Below, piece by piece: positions 44,801 through 57,045 of a stretch of DNA of 64,000 nt (within the stretch, counting starts at the first letter, position 1; each line of letters opens with the position of its first letter). Origin of the DNA: Epiperipatus broadwayi (taxonomy: Eukaryota; Onychophora; Udeonychophora; Euonychophora; Peripatidae); assembly GCA_028023455.1 (NCBI GenBank), contig JAQFVV010006199.1, forward strand, positions 8,198,972 to 8,262,971, read 5' to 3'. Position numbers and translations under genes: made by a program. The notes beneath the pieces were generated by a model. That model did no database searches. It was not told the origin of the DNA and was given only the letters and a program-made list of their open reading frames with translations.

Positions 44801-47800
44801 AGTTAATCAATAAGATTAGATGTAATATTTAATTACAGGATAAGTGACCAGATTGTCATTGGTCTATTTTGGTCATTATAAAGTGATCTAACATATTAAA
44901 GTTGATGATTTAAAAAAAGATAAAGGATGATCAATTATAAGATAGATGGATATCTTCAATACATGTTTTTTCAGGTTCTTCAATGGAACATTTATCATAA
45001 TGTTAGTCAGGGGTAGATATAGACTTGAAGATTAAGAGAAAAAAATTTTTTTATAGCTATTTAATATTTAAATAGTGTACAATTATTTAAAACTATTTAT
45101 TTTGCAGGTATAGTTTTATAAACAATAACACTGCAAAAAAAAAAAAAAAAATCAAAGACGATTTTAATGCAGTAAGAATTGTTATATTCTGAATTATCAT
45201 TATTTATTTTAGTTACATTTGATACAAAATACTACTACTATTTTTTTAATTTTTTTTTTTTTTTTTACTATCCCAAGTATTGTAAGATTTTATATAAATA
45301 ACTCTAGAAAATGTATTCTGCAAATTAGATATTATTCACAAAATTCTTGGAACTTATGATTCTTTAATCTTATAATTTGGAATTAAAAATTTTGGTGGAA
45401 TCTTAGATTTATAATTCTTGTTGTATAAATCATTTTAAAATAGTAGAAAACTTTTATTGTTATTGACATTTATGAAATATAAATAATTCTCATATTTAGA
45501 GATAGCATAATAATCAAGATATAGTAAACAAATTAATAAAATAACTTTTTATAAAATATAATCTGAGATGCTGAAATAATTAATTGAAACCAAAAATGAT
45601 AAAATTATTAAGCATCAGTATTTGCAAATGCCAAAGCAGTGTCTAAAGTCTTCAAGTCATTACTGAACTTCTCTTAATTAGTGAATGGAATCAATCCAAG
45701 GAAACTTGGTTTTTATTGTAGCTGGCAAGGTTTATGTTATTCCAGTGAGTTTCTTTCCAGGATTTCTTAATGGAATATTTGCTTTGCTTATTTTAGATGG
45801 AAAGGCTAGAAGAATTTAGCAATCATTCTGTACCTCCACTGTGATTTTTAGTTATTGTAATCAGTTTTGTTGGGAATAAAGGTTCAAATTTTAAGCCACA
45901 TAGTCTTTGGTGAGTAAATTTATCAATATTTTTCAATAGCTTTTTTTTTTTCAGTGTTAGTTGTTTTACTTTTGGCTTTTCAGATGGAAGGCACATTTTT
46001 TTAAATGTGATATTACTTAATAAATATTGTTAGGTTCAGTGCTATAAAACTTTAATAAATTGTATCTATAAGCAATTGTTTTGGAAGTAAAGATTTATAT
46101 ATTATGAAAATATCAAAATTGATGAATTGACTGAACTTTATTTACTAACATAGCTAATTGACAAAATTTGATCACATATTTTCTTTGTGGATAATGTGTT
46201 TTATAATTTATGATCAGTTGATCAAATGTAATCTTTCTGTAGGCAAAAATTTAGAAGACATAGGTAACATTATTCTTTGTTGATATGTGAGAAAAAGATA
46301 AAGTTATATAACATAAAAAAAGTTTGATTTTAAATGGAAATACTTTTTTTTTCTTTTTTTTTTTTTTAATTTTTATTATTAATATTTGATTTTGCTGTTT
46401 TATTAATACTGTTAATGTATAAATATCAATAGCTTATTTGAATCCCTTTTGTATATACAATGGAGTTCTTTCAATGTTATACAGTGGAGTTCTTTCAATG
46501 AATATAATTAATTTCAGAAGCACATTTTATCTTCATTGATAATTTGAAATACATATATTTAGGAATAATCCATTTAATTCCATACTCTAAATTAAAACTA
46601 CCATACTACACAATTATTTAAATGTCAAAAATATAATGCAAAATCAAAAATATGTATAAAAATATATTTGATATTAATTTTACTATATTTAGTTTTTATA
46701 TACTCTTCTGACAAAATTAAACTTTGAAAAGCATAAAAAAATATTATATTGGCTCTATTACTTGCCATTTTCTTTTTATTAACCCACTTAGTAAATTTCC
46801 ATCTGTTCCATGATCTTATAACGTGCATTGCTTAATTTTATCCTCAAATTTTAAAAAGGTATTCAATATTCAGAACTTAGATCTCTGATAGTTTATCACT
46901 ATCTAGCTGAATGGTTCTTTCCAGATGTTCAAGTTTTCTAATTTTATTTGTCTAGATCATTGCTAAAATTATTAGGCCATATCTTTGTAGTTTAGTTTTA
47001 TATATATAAAAAAAGCATAATATAAACAGATAAGAGAACTAAATGATAACAAAACTCTTATAAAATATAAAAATTTCTGATGAACAAGCACAAATGACCT
47101 GCAGTGTCTAACATATGTATTCTGTGTAGTGGGAATTTAAAAATTTTTAAATTATTATATTTTAATTTATTATTTATAATGATATTTTTAATAATAATTA
47201 AATTAAAAATATTTATATTTTGCTATAAATTTTATTTGTATTTGTTGATTTAGCATTTTATTCTTATTATTGTAACAAAAATTATTTCACATTATATTAG
47301 TAAAGCATAAAGATAAGCCTTTTATTTAAATTTTTAAGTTATTTACTTTTTAATGATATTTTAAATGAATAGTTTAAACTGAAAATCATTTAAGCCCTGG
47401 TTTAGTTATGTTGATTGTTTGACATTAATTTAAAATTAATTGTTAATAGCAGATGCATGAAAGAAAGTATATTAAGTTTAAGCTTATTTCATTCTGTTAT
47501 TGTAAGAAACTATAGAAAGTTTAAGTATATGCATTCTATTACTGTATTTTATGAAGTTATATATTTCATCTTTAAATTAATTTAAATATATATTATTGTG
47601 AACATACATGTAATATCTCAGATACTGTATATGGATAATTGTCTTATGTTTGATAACTCAATTACTATAACATCTAGAAATCAGGCATTTTGAACAGTGA
47701 AAACAATAATTGGAATTAAATGAATAAAATTGTTAGTGGCACTAATACTTACAAAATGTTTTTGTTGTATAATTTGGCTGTTGTATTTCAAACTGTAATA

Positions 47801-48512
47801 ATGCATCTGTAGTATGATTTGTACATGGCATGAATCACATGTTCTGCAGAGTTCGATGTACTGTTTATATATGATTGCATAATGTTTGTGTATTGACAGA
47901 GTTGTTATTTATTAAACAATGGGACAGTATTTAGAAGAAAAAAAAGAAAAATGTGCAGAAAAATCTGTTTCGTGGTTTAACACATTTTCTCATAATCCTA
48001 GAATATGAAGAAATTTTTGGATAGCTTAAATATTTGCATTATTACTCTTCATTTTATATTATGAAGATAAAATTTGATAAACACTGATGAAAAAACTAGT
48101 CGGTATCCCTAAAAAATTATTTTTTAAAATAAAATTAAAATGCTCTTTAAATTTGTAAACAAATGCACAAACTGTTTTTATTTTATTTTAACCTTTCTAA
48201 ATGAGATTGTAAATCTTCAATCGTTTCACTTTTTTTTCTATTTATTTTTATTTTATAATATCATTTTTATAATATTTATAATATTTAATTTTTATAATAT
48301 TTATTTTTATTTTAACCTTAAAATAAAATAAAATTTCTAAACAACATTTAATAAAAAAAATCCCTTTTCTTGTTTTTAATTTTGATTTATAAACCATTAA
48401 AATTTTTCCTTCTAATTTTCTCACACAATTTTCATTCCACTTAACTCAGTTTCTGTCTTTTCTAACAATTAGGAAAATCATTTTACTGCAACTGTTCGTT
48501 AATATGCACCAA
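44801..48512. other. long AT-rich stretch without recognised features
   Basis: Long A or T homopolymers lie at about 45136-45151, 45248-45266 and 46345-46368. A short direct repeat (TGGAGTTCTTTCAATG) occurs at 46461-46476 and 46485-46500. No coding motif was found. Confidence 0.35.
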
Positions 48513-48528
48513 ATATTTAGTTACAGGA

Positions 48529-49974
48529 GATTGCATGTCTCGCATACATGGACGATATCACAGTCTTCTTGACACCCAAGAAGCAAATACCACAGCTTCA
48601 GGCAGTGCTTGAACAATTCTCAAAACAATATGGAATGAGAATAAACCTAGAAAAGACTGCAGCCTGGACACTATTCACTGGAAGGCCATGTGGGCCAATG
48701 TATCAAGCAAAACCTATTCCATTTTTAGGCTTTCCTTTTTTTCTAGGAGCCACTGGAATGGGATGTCAGATCCAAACCAAGCTCAAAGAAGAAGTCAAAA
48801 GCATAGCTGAATCACTCTCAAAGGCATATTTGTCCATATATACAAAGGTGCAACTGATTAACAAGCTTATAATAACTAAGATAACATATTATATGCCTGT
48901 AGTTGAATTTTCAAAAAAAATTATGGCATCCATTCCATATGTTGCAAGCTCATCTGGGGGAAAAAGATGGTGGCAATTTCAATGGCAAAACTCAATCGCC
49001 CTCTTATAGCAAATGGACTGGGGTTGCATAGCTTACAAACATTTCAAACATTCAAAACAAGGAATGCTATAATTGCTATACTCACTCAATTTCCTAAATT
49101 AAGACACTTAGAGCAGATAACTCCTACAGATAGGCCTCCTCCAAAAGATTGTTTTTTGGAAGTCACCATCTACCAATGCAGGAGAGAAAGAACAATCCCG
49201 GATCAATTTGAACAAAAGTATAAATATTGGGAAATATATAAGTTTATACATCAAAATAATCTCAATGAGGAGATCCCATCAATACTAAAAATAGGAAACA
49301 AATATCTGATCAAGCACTACAAAAGATGGCAACTAGAATCTAAGTTCCTAGATTGTATAATCAAAATGAATTTGAATGCTTTACCTACTAAATATTTTTT
49401 ACATCACAGAAGAATGTACAGGTCAGTTGATCCTTTCTGTGGCCTTTGCCATATGGCTGTGGAGACTTTACAGCATATAATTTTCAACTGCAAGGTCATG
49501 GAGCAGACTAAATGCATTCTGCAGGGGAAATATAGAAAACAAAACACTACAATGATACAAATTATGTCAACTTACAAAGGTAGGTCTGTACCAGCCATAA
49601 GGGCCTCAACGTTTGTCCTATATGTACTTTGGTGCACTAGGTGTGCGTTTGTATTGGGTAATAACCCCAGAAGGCATCCAGCCACATTTGAGAATAAGTT
49701 AATTAAAATTCAAGTTAGAGACAAACAGATCAACAGCCCGGATATTTATGCAGCTACTTGGTCCCTGCTCAGACAAACAGCAAAGTTATAAATAATGGAC
49801 AATCCAGTATATTATATGTAGACAAGAACTATGTTTTAAGCTCATGTAAATTCAGAAAGAACTCTATCAAAATGACAATGTAAATGTTAAAATTTGTAAT
49901 CAACTTGTAGCAGTTAATTTACTATGTAGCCACTAATGTTGTATTCTTTTGAGGCAATAAAGGCCTTTTGAAAC
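48529..49974 (+). mobile_element. 5'-truncated LINE (L1/Tx1-like) with 16-bp target duplication
   Basis: A 1,446-bp insertion lies between exact copies of ATATTTAGTTACAGGA (48513-48528 and 49975-49990). It starts abruptly inside the reverse transcriptase and runs through the C-terminal domain and a roughly 180-bp 3' UTR with AATAAA at 49956-49961. It ends in CCTTTTGAAAC with no poly(A) tail. 5' truncation with perfect flanking duplications is the signature of target-primed reverse transcription. The base composition (about 40% GC) stands out against the flanks, consistent with a recent insertion. Confidence 0.85.
48531..49791 (+). pseudogene. LINE reverse transcriptase C-terminal fragment, one frameshift
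   Basis: The fragment begins IACLAYMDDITVF, so the truncation falls just before the catalytic box (YMDD, both aspartates kept, 48545-48556). It continues with INLEKTAAW and PFLGFPF (thumb region) to about 48960, where the frame changes in a G-run/A-run. The second frame (from 48967) has NRPLIANGLGLHSL, corresponding to the GGLGL block after the RT. A C-terminal zinc knuckle C-x2-C-x8-H-x4-C (CGLCHMAVETLQHIIFNC, from 49438) follows, and a stop at 49789-49791. Such a knuckle occurs in L1/Tx1 and also in R2/NeSL-type LINEs, so the clade is open. The endonuclease and most of the RT are absent. Confidence 0.82.
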
Positions 49975-49990
49975 ATATTTAGTTACAGGA

Positions 49991-50720
49991 AAATTTGCAC
50001 AGTGCATTTTAGTGTAATCTATGATTATGTGTAATCATTTATGAAAAGATATTAAAAATTATTTTTATGAACAAATTTGTATTTTAATTAGGATTTTGGT
50101 AAAAATATATGCAGGTGTGTATCAGATAATTGATGCATTTTTTGTATTCCAAAATTATGCATTAAATGATGCAGATTCTTCACTTACATTAAATGATTTC
50201 TGCTCTAATCACTAATGAGCATCTGACAGTAAAACTAATGTTTTTTATCATCAGCTTTATTGGTACTAGTCACTAGGAAATTTGATTTAAAAACTGATTG
50301 AATCTTTCATATCACTAGAGTGTCCATTAAATGGATATAATCTAATAATGAAAGCTGTCATGAGAATAACTGATTAGCCAGAAATTTTTTATGAAAATCA
50401 TTAATTGTCATTTATTGTTTATGTAGTTGGCTATAGATAATATTTGTATATATGTAAACAAACTATGTTAAATTTTGAATGAAGGATCAAGAATAGAATG
50501 AATCTACCTATTCTTGGAGTTCTGATGTTTGTAAGTATATCTTTGTCAACATTGGTGATAATTCAGAGTGAAATTAATATACCAATCAGATGAAATATGT
50601 TTAAATATTACATCTTATTTAATTATTCCAATCATGATATTAAGAGAGATTCTGCCTACAGTCTTGCATAGAATAAGGATTCAGTCTATTCAAAATGTAG
50701 TGCTTTTAATTCATAGCCTG
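49991..50720. other. AT-rich stretch without recognised features
   Basis: Only the short word at 50485-50505 shared with 3839-3865 was noted. The open frame at 50568-50816 is produced by the GA-rich run that follows. Confidence 0.4.
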
Positions 50721-50787
50721 AGAGAGAGAGGGAGAGAGAGAGGGAGGGAGAGAGGGAGAGAGAGAGAGGGAGGGAGGGAGGGAGGGA
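50721..50787 (+). repeat. GA-rich microsatellite
   Basis: An uninterrupted polypurine tract of GAGA and GAGG units ends in (GGGA)n. It is strand-asymmetric and stands out in an AT background. Confidence 0.95.
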
Positions 50788-50897
50788 TTTACTTCCTTTG
50801 TTTACATATACAGTGAGTTTTATTTAACTTAATGTTTATGTATATATATAATAAGTTACTCATTAAAGTATACTATATGTAAATTTTTAATGATAAT

Positions 50898-51183
50898 ATT
50901 GATAGGTAATATATATATAATTAAACAGAAGTATGTTTAATTACATTCTAATCATTATCAACTAAAATGATGTAGACAAAAAAAGCAAATATCTCATGAT
51001 TTTCCAAGAACTATGTATATCGATATTAGCAGATGGTCTATACAATCTGCTAATATTGATATACACAATTTTTGGCAAATCATATAATATCTGCTTTTTT
51101 TGTCAACATTATTTTAGTTGATAATGAGTATAACATAATCAAAAGTATTTCTGTTTAATATATATATATGTTATTATCTACCA
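50898..51183. mobile_element. fold-back element, arms about 130 bp
   Basis: Arms 50898-51034 and 51045-51183 are imperfect reverse complements around a 10-bp loop. Pairs include TATCAACTAAAATGATGTAG against the TTATTTTAGTTGATA region, GACAAAAAAAGCA against TGCTTTTTTTGTC, and TATTAGCAGAT against ATCTGCTAATA. It has no coding capacity. The whole element is one hairpin, as in fold-back MITEs. Confidence 0.78.
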
Positions 51184-52531
51184 TTATTATAATTTTAAAT
51201 TTGAATATATATTGAGAAGAATTATTTTTTTTCATGTTTTTTTCTCAAAATAGCTATTATTAAGCTTATTAAAGTTATACTTATTAAATGATAATATGAT
51301 AAGTTTCAAACATTTTAAATATGAATATGTATTGTTAGTTATGGGTAGTTGTAAAAGAGAAAAGTATATATATAAAAAAGAAATAAGTAAAATAAATATT
51401 GATATTTTTTTTCTCTCTTCAGTAATTTTCTTTACTAGCTTTTAACTTAAAAAATAAATGAATGAGAAATGAGTAAAATTTAAATAATATTTATCAGTTT
51501 TTAAAAGAAAAGAAAACAATTTTAATATTTTTTTTTAAAAGATGCTATTATTAATTAAAGTTGATTTTTTTTCTTTTTCTCTTAAAAACAAAAGGCAATG
51601 TTGTTTAAATGAAAGTGTAATTAAAGGATTATACTGTTTTGGTAATTAATAAGAAAAAACAATAACTATTGAGGAATTTTTCAGTGATTGAAAATTTTAA
51701 TTGTTTAAAAGGAAAAAAAGAGGGAAATAACCTTTTTGCAAAAATAGAATCTTTTATTTCAGGGTTTAATGCAGCCATTTCTGAGATATTGTGTGGATGG
51801 ATAACAAGATTGTTCCAAAAAATAAGATAGGGATAGGTTAAAGCAGTGGACTTTAATATCTAGTCAATAACAGTCATTCTTGATTCAGCTATGAAGACAA
51901 ACAGTAATAACAATCCAGCTGTGAAGATGACAGTCTGAGAAATTAAGAATTTAGTTTGTAGTAAGACTAATCTCAATACTAGTTTATAAAGATGTTTTTT
52001 GAAATGGAGTTGAAAAAAACTAAAAAGAAAATATAGAAGTGGAGTAGCCCTGGGAGAAATCTGCAACAAGCCTTGTATTCCACCCAAAAGAATTATTGTC
52101 TCAACCTGTGTTAACCTGACTACAAACTATTGAAAAATTGATAAATTTAACTATGGTAATCTACTCTGTAAATCTGTGTTAATTTGGAAATATCATCATA
52201 ATGGAAATTTGAAGCTACAAAAGGATAAAGTTAATGAGAGAACTTCTATAAAAAGAATTATTTAAACTCAACACTTGAAGCTTTAAGAAGGAAAAATTAA
52301 TAGGAAAGAAGCTGAAAATTATAACTACAAATAAAGAACTAAAATAATGAAATCAATTGTAATAAGTTATTGTAAATATACATCTACATTTATAAATAAT
52401 ATTAAAAATAATTAATAGTAAGGAACAATTTTGAGTTAGGTTTTTTTGTTATTGTTGTTAAAACCTGTTTTTATATAATATTGGTATTTGAATTCAAGTA
52501 TAATTTATATACTTGGAGTTTAGATGTAATT
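51184..52531. other. AT-rich stretch without recognised features
   Basis: A 75-codon minus-strand frame at 51860-52087 begins MGGIQGLLQISPRATPLLYF and is hydrophobic. It has no recognised domain. The local GC content there is slightly raised. Confidence 0.35.
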
Positions 52532-52729
52532 ATAAGGGATTTGAACATGGACTTTTAAGCTTCCTTCAGCTCTCCATTCTATCTCTTTGATTTGAGCCAA
52601 CTGATGAGTGCTGGTTTATTACAAAATACATATATTGGAGGTTATTTATCTTTTTCACATGTATATGGTCATGCATATTAGTTGTATAAGATAGAATGGA
52701 TTGAAAGTTTGTGTCAAATCCCTTATAAT
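52532..52729. repeat. fold-back element, diverged copy of the 62777 family
   Basis: The ends ATAAGGGATTTGAAC and GTCAAATCCCTTAT are inverted repeats. The right half (CACATGTATATGGTCATGCA, then TTAGTTGTATAAGATAG) matches the right arm at 62881-62965. It is older, with a larger and less symmetrical centre. Confidence 0.65.
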
Positions 52730-54363
52730 ACTGATAATAATTGATTACAATATGCATTTTTCTTTAAAAATGTGAAGATATGGGAACTTTCCACTTTCAT
52801 AAAAAAGGAAGATGGTTTTAGCTAATTTTAATTTTTTTATGTTTTTTAGTTTTAATCAGTAAAAAGAGAAATAAAGTAAATATTAATTAGTTTAATAAGA
52901 AGAATCAACTAGTTAATCTTATATGCTATGTGAAATTATATATACATTTAGAAGTTGTTTTAGATTTAAAATTGTCATATTATTATATCTTCTAATTTTT
53001 TTTATTTATTATTCACTTAGTAAACTTTATTAAATAATTGTTAAAAAGTAGTTTCTGAAATAATTTTTTGTGCTAAAGTTTTTATTTCTCCAGCTATCTG
53101 TTCTATGAATTTGCAGCATGTGTGACTATTTCATCATAAGATGGTGCTTTAAATAGTTTCTAGTTTATCCCAGTAAGTCTATTTAAATTAAGATAGATTA
53201 TGCATATTCATTTATATTTGCTTTTGCTCATAGTCACAGTCTCTAGGGTTCTTGTGATCCTAAGTTAGCTCAAGAGCAATAACAGTTAATTGAGATATGT
53301 ATTTATCCTTGGATAACCAGATATTTCTCTGGATGGCACCAAGGTCAAGATTATTTTTAAAGACCATTCATTGCACTTTATACAGATTGGAAATTAATTT
53401 ATAGTTGGTTTGTACACTCATGGCATCACATGACCAGAGCATTGATGATGATCAGCATGTATCAGAATCTTAGCATTTTTATTATATGATACATACTTTA
53501 GCACTTAAGTATATATGTGTAAATAATTATTTGTATATTATACTTTAAGTTTGCCCATGGCTCATAAGGGATGACTGTGGATGTAGGTTTGTAACTTATA
53601 ATTGTTATAATTACTTATTTTATTTTTGCTGATTCTCTCATGCTCATTTTATATTTGTTGATGATTATTGGTTGATAATGTTAGTTGAGATGATTGTGAT
53701 ATTTAGGGATGATGATTTCCACAACCTGATAATCACCTCTTTATTTTATCTCATTACAATATATATATATATTATGTACTGTATCTATATACAATATATA
53801 TATATATTATGTACTGTTCTGGAATACAAGTTGAGGAATTTTAGTAGCATTTCAACATTTAGAGCTATATTTAGCAATAAACAATAAAAAGTTGTAGTTA
53901 GTATGATAAAAATAAATAGTAAGAAAATTCTGAAAATAAAGAATTATAAAAAGAGAAACACAGTTTGAAATATTTAAAAAGTTGTGTTTTGAGATTGAAT
54001 GAAGTATAAAAATTGTTTATGGTAGTAGGATTGCTAACTTTGACAGGAATATATCTTATGAATTAGTGAAGTTAAATTTGAGAAAGTTTCTAGTAAAATG
54101 CTTTGTTGGAAATGTTTGTGAATGCAAAGTAAATGCAAAAGATGATGCTAGATGTAAAAAATCCTAACAATATAAAAACATAACATGAAACTTATCTTAC
54201 AATGTGTTTGAAAAGAAAACTATTCTACTCCAAATCTGTCACTTACTGTAAGCTTGGAAAATTAATAGATGGTAGATGTTGGGTTTTTAAATCACTATTC
54301 AGTATTCTTGAATCACATCTCAGACTAGTGTTTTCCTAAAGGTTTGTGATGATGGTGTTTTAG
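52730..54363. other. stretch without recognised genes
   Basis: A 60-bp two-copy (TA)n-containing tandem lies at 53757-53818 (ATATTATGTACTGT twice). The interval 53230-53470 is less AT-rich (CACAGTCTCTAGGGTTCTTG) and may be an unassigned repeat. Confidence 0.4.
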
Positions 54364-54559
54364 TTGTATTTTTATATTGGACTATTTTCACTATCTAATA
54401 TGAGTATTGAATGTCTTTAGAAAAATTTAACTTTGCTTAAATATTCCAAATACATTCAATTGTTAGTAATAGCATGAGAAACAGGTTAGTATATGCTCAA
54501 CATTTTGAGAGTATTATTCTCCCCTTTTCTTCAGGTGCTGGTATGACCAGTGACAGTAC

Positions 54560-54648
54560 TAGCATGGGATTTAAATCAGAACCATTAGATTCTTGAGTAT
54601 TGAATTTTAAGGTAATGTTCTAAGCAACTGAGCCATCCTGCCAAAGGC
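54560..54648 (-). repeat. tRNA-like segment of the left PLE end
   Basis: On the minus strand box A is TGGCTCAGTTGC. Box B has decayed (GGTTCTGATTT). It is homologous to 2278-2362. Confidence 0.6.
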
Positions 54649-54968
54649 AACAGTCAGTAGAAATTTCATATACTTATCCATGAGGTTCCTCCTGATTTCT
54701 CCACTTTTTTTTAAGAGCAAAGTTGATTAGTGGTTTCCATACATTATGTATGGTCACTCTGGATTGGCTTATGGGATTGTTTGCCATTGTCATGTTAACA
54801 GATTCTTTTAAATTTTCTTCACATGACAGTGGCAAACAATCCTATAAGCCAACCTAGTGTGACTATACATAATGTATGGAAACCATTAATCAACTTTGCT
54901 TTTATGAAAAAGTGGAGAAATCATGAGGAACCTTACAGATAAGCATCTGAAATTTCTCTTGACTGTTG

Positions 54969-55057
54969 CCTTTAGCAGCATGACTCAGTTAGTTAGAGCA
55001 TTACCTTAAAATTCAATACTCAAGAATCTAAGGGTCCAGGTTCAAATGCCATGCTAG
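54969..55057 (+). repeat. tRNA-like segment of the right PLE end
   Basis: Box A TGACTCAGTTAG and box B GGTTCAAATGC are both slightly decayed. It is homologous to 2278-2362. Confidence 0.6.
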
Positions 55058-55254
55058 TACTGTCACTGGTCAGGCCAGCAACACCTGAAGAAGAGGGGAG
55101 AATAATACATCTCAAAATGTTGTGCATATATTAATCTGTTTGACAGTTGAATATATTTGAAATATTTAAATAAAGTTAAATTTTTCTAAAGATATTCAAT
55201 ACTCATATTAGATAATAAACATAGTCCAATATAAAAATACAACTATATCTTAGG

Positions 55255-55380
55255 CTAGTTTTTGGTTTATGGCTGTCATCAATGAAAAAAAAAGATTGTT
55301 TAATGAAAAATGCATTAGATTCAAGTCTTTTAATTGATGAAAGTCATAAACAAGAAACTAATCTGAGGTTATGAATATGA
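55255..55380. repeat. inverted pair of hammerhead relics
   Basis: The minus-strand core at 55255-55282 (TTGATGA, CAGCCATAAACC, AAAAACTAG) and the plus-strand core at 55334-55365 (TTGATGA, AAGTCATAAACA, AGAAACTAATCTG) both resemble the 39173 hammerhead. GCATTAGATTCAAGTC before the plus core matches GCATTAGATCCTAAGATC upstream of the 39173 core. C3 is lost in both, so neither should cleave. The pair starts right after the PLE 3' terminus. Confidence 0.55.
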
Positions 55381-56663
55381 TACTAATATACAAGAAATTA
55401 ATAAGTACTTATGTAATGGCTGCTAATTATTCAAGCGTAAGAGTACTAGAATAGAATAAATATTTTGTCTTTGATGCTAGATATGATTACTAAATTTAAA
55501 AACATATAATACCTAATACTTGATATTCTTATATGTTTTTCTAAATGATTACTGGTTTTTAAATATTGATAAGATATTACTCATTTCACAATGGAATAGA
55601 TTTATCAAAAAAGAAATATAAGTGAAGAGTGTTTTCACACAAGTTCTCTTTCAATGTTGAAATATTTAGAAATTTCGCTTCTTAAATGCGAATGTATAAT
55701 AGAATACAAAGTGAAAACCTATTGTTGATTAAATTTAATAAATAGATTAACCATATTCTAGAAATAGAATAATTAATGTTTTGGACAAAGTTGTGAAGAA
55801 TGAAAGGAAAATACTGAAGATGAAAAAGAGTATTATGTTTAATGTTAAGAATATAAAATTACTTTTAGGAAAATTATGAAGTAAAATGGAGGATGTAATT
55901 TAAACAGCTTTGAATTAGAATTCATTTAATTAGCTTTAATTTTTTAAATTTTAAATTTTTTAAATTTATATCACTATTTCTGCAGTTGAAAAAATGTTTT
56001 ATTTGGTAATTACATTTTTTGTAGTTATATTTATATATTTTAAATTTCTTGAATGATAAATTTTGAGTTTATAGAAATTTGTAAAGATTGTTTTTAAAAT
56101 GTAAAAGAAAATGTCATTTGTCAATTTTCTTACCTGAAAAAAAAAGAAAAGAATTTACTGTCTTAAAATGAAATCTGTCATATATCTTACTTTGATTGGG
56201 GTAGGTGGGTAGTATTTTAATATTACAATGAATATTATAATTTAAAGTAAGTTAATAGAATTTTAAAATCATGGTTGTCATTGGATATGAAGTAAAATGC
56301 AACTCCCCTTAAGGGTTCTGAAAAACATCAACTTAAAATATGACAATTTATTATGTATGTGTTTTGAGTTCTCTGCCTAAAGGTAGATGAGATAATTAGA
56401 CTAAAGAGTATTATGACTGAATAAACTCTCAGTCATCTTTATTACGATTTTGTCTTTATTGTAGTATATTATTTAAAGCTTTTCGTTTTACATATTTTTT
56501 ACTTTAATCAGCCCATTTAATTAAATGATATATATATATATTTAATAACGTTTGCTTCTCAATGTATGTGATAATGATGAAAAAATTAAATCCTTTACTG
56601 TGAAAATTTTCCATAATTGTGAAGATTGAGTGGAGAAAAATAGACTTTATGCATCTTACTATT
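55381..56663. other. AT-rich stretch without recognised features
   Basis: No motif or repeat partner was found. Confidence 0.4.
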
Positions 56664-56679
56664 ATAATTTCGTCATCTT

Positions 56680-56801
56680 TTTTTTTATATATATGTCATA
56701 GCATCGGCCGGGAGGCGAACCCACAACCGTCTGCAACCAATTACTTGCTTGCAAGGTAGCTGCGATGACCTCTCGGCTAACAACACTTGACCTAATAAAA
56801 A
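56680..56801 (-). repeat. tRNA-derived SINE with target duplication
   Basis: The minus strand shows a clear tRNA head: box A TAGCCGAGAGGTC and box B GGTTCGCCTCC, with stems GC-rich against the AT background (about 56698-56790). It is flanked by 16-mers beginning ATAATTT and ending TCATCTT (56664-56679 and 56802-56817) that match at 14 of 16 positions. The long variable region suggests a Leu/Ser-type tRNA origin, which is a guess. It has a short T-rich end rather than a LINE-like tail. Confidence 0.75.
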
Positions 56802-56912
56802 ATAATTTTATCATCTTAGAATGAATTTGTACACAATCAGAGGTTATTACATTTTATTATAAATGCTGTAAGAGAAAATATTTAAAATCTCTGTCTGAAA
56901 TACTCTCATTCC

Positions 56913-56948
56913 CAGACCAATTGGTTTCAAGCTTACAGCTCACCTCAG
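56913..56948 (-). ncRNA. hammerhead-like core, unit 1 of the 97-bp array
   Basis: On the minus strand CTGAGGT (56942-56948), GAGC..GCTT stem, GAAAC (56924-56928) and GTC with a four-pair helix III. TCA/TGG begins stem I. A9 is replaced by U, which in known hammerheads lowers or abolishes cleavage. Confidence 0.5.
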
Positions 56949-57010
56949 TGATGAGCTAGAAATATTCAGAGAAAATATTTATAATCTCTATCCGAAAAAC
57001 TCTCATTCTC

Positions 57011-57045
57011 AGACCAATTGGTTTCAAGCTTATGGCTCACCTCAG
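57011..57045 (-). ncRNA. hammerhead-like core, unit 2 of the 97-bp array
   Basis: Same layout as unit 1 (CTGAGGT at 57039-57045, GAAAC at 57021-57025). Stem II is AGC/GCT with a CATAA loop. It carries the same U at position 9. Confidence 0.5.

Larger units (their letters stand above)
54364..55242. mobile_element. head-to-head pair of Penelope-like 3' ends
   Basis: Two 5'-truncated PLE copies face away from each other. The left one is on the minus strand (54364-54795), the right one on the plus strand (54821-55242), with a 25-bp spacer (54796-54820). Both are truncated at the same codons (HMT.A, starting ACATGACA.TGGCAAA) and both end at the same 3' terminus as the copy at 2547. Each includes the PLE C-terminus (PSVTIHNVWKPLINF on the right), the tRNA-like segment (54560-54648 minus; 54969-55057 plus) and the trailer. 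Confidence 0.82.
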
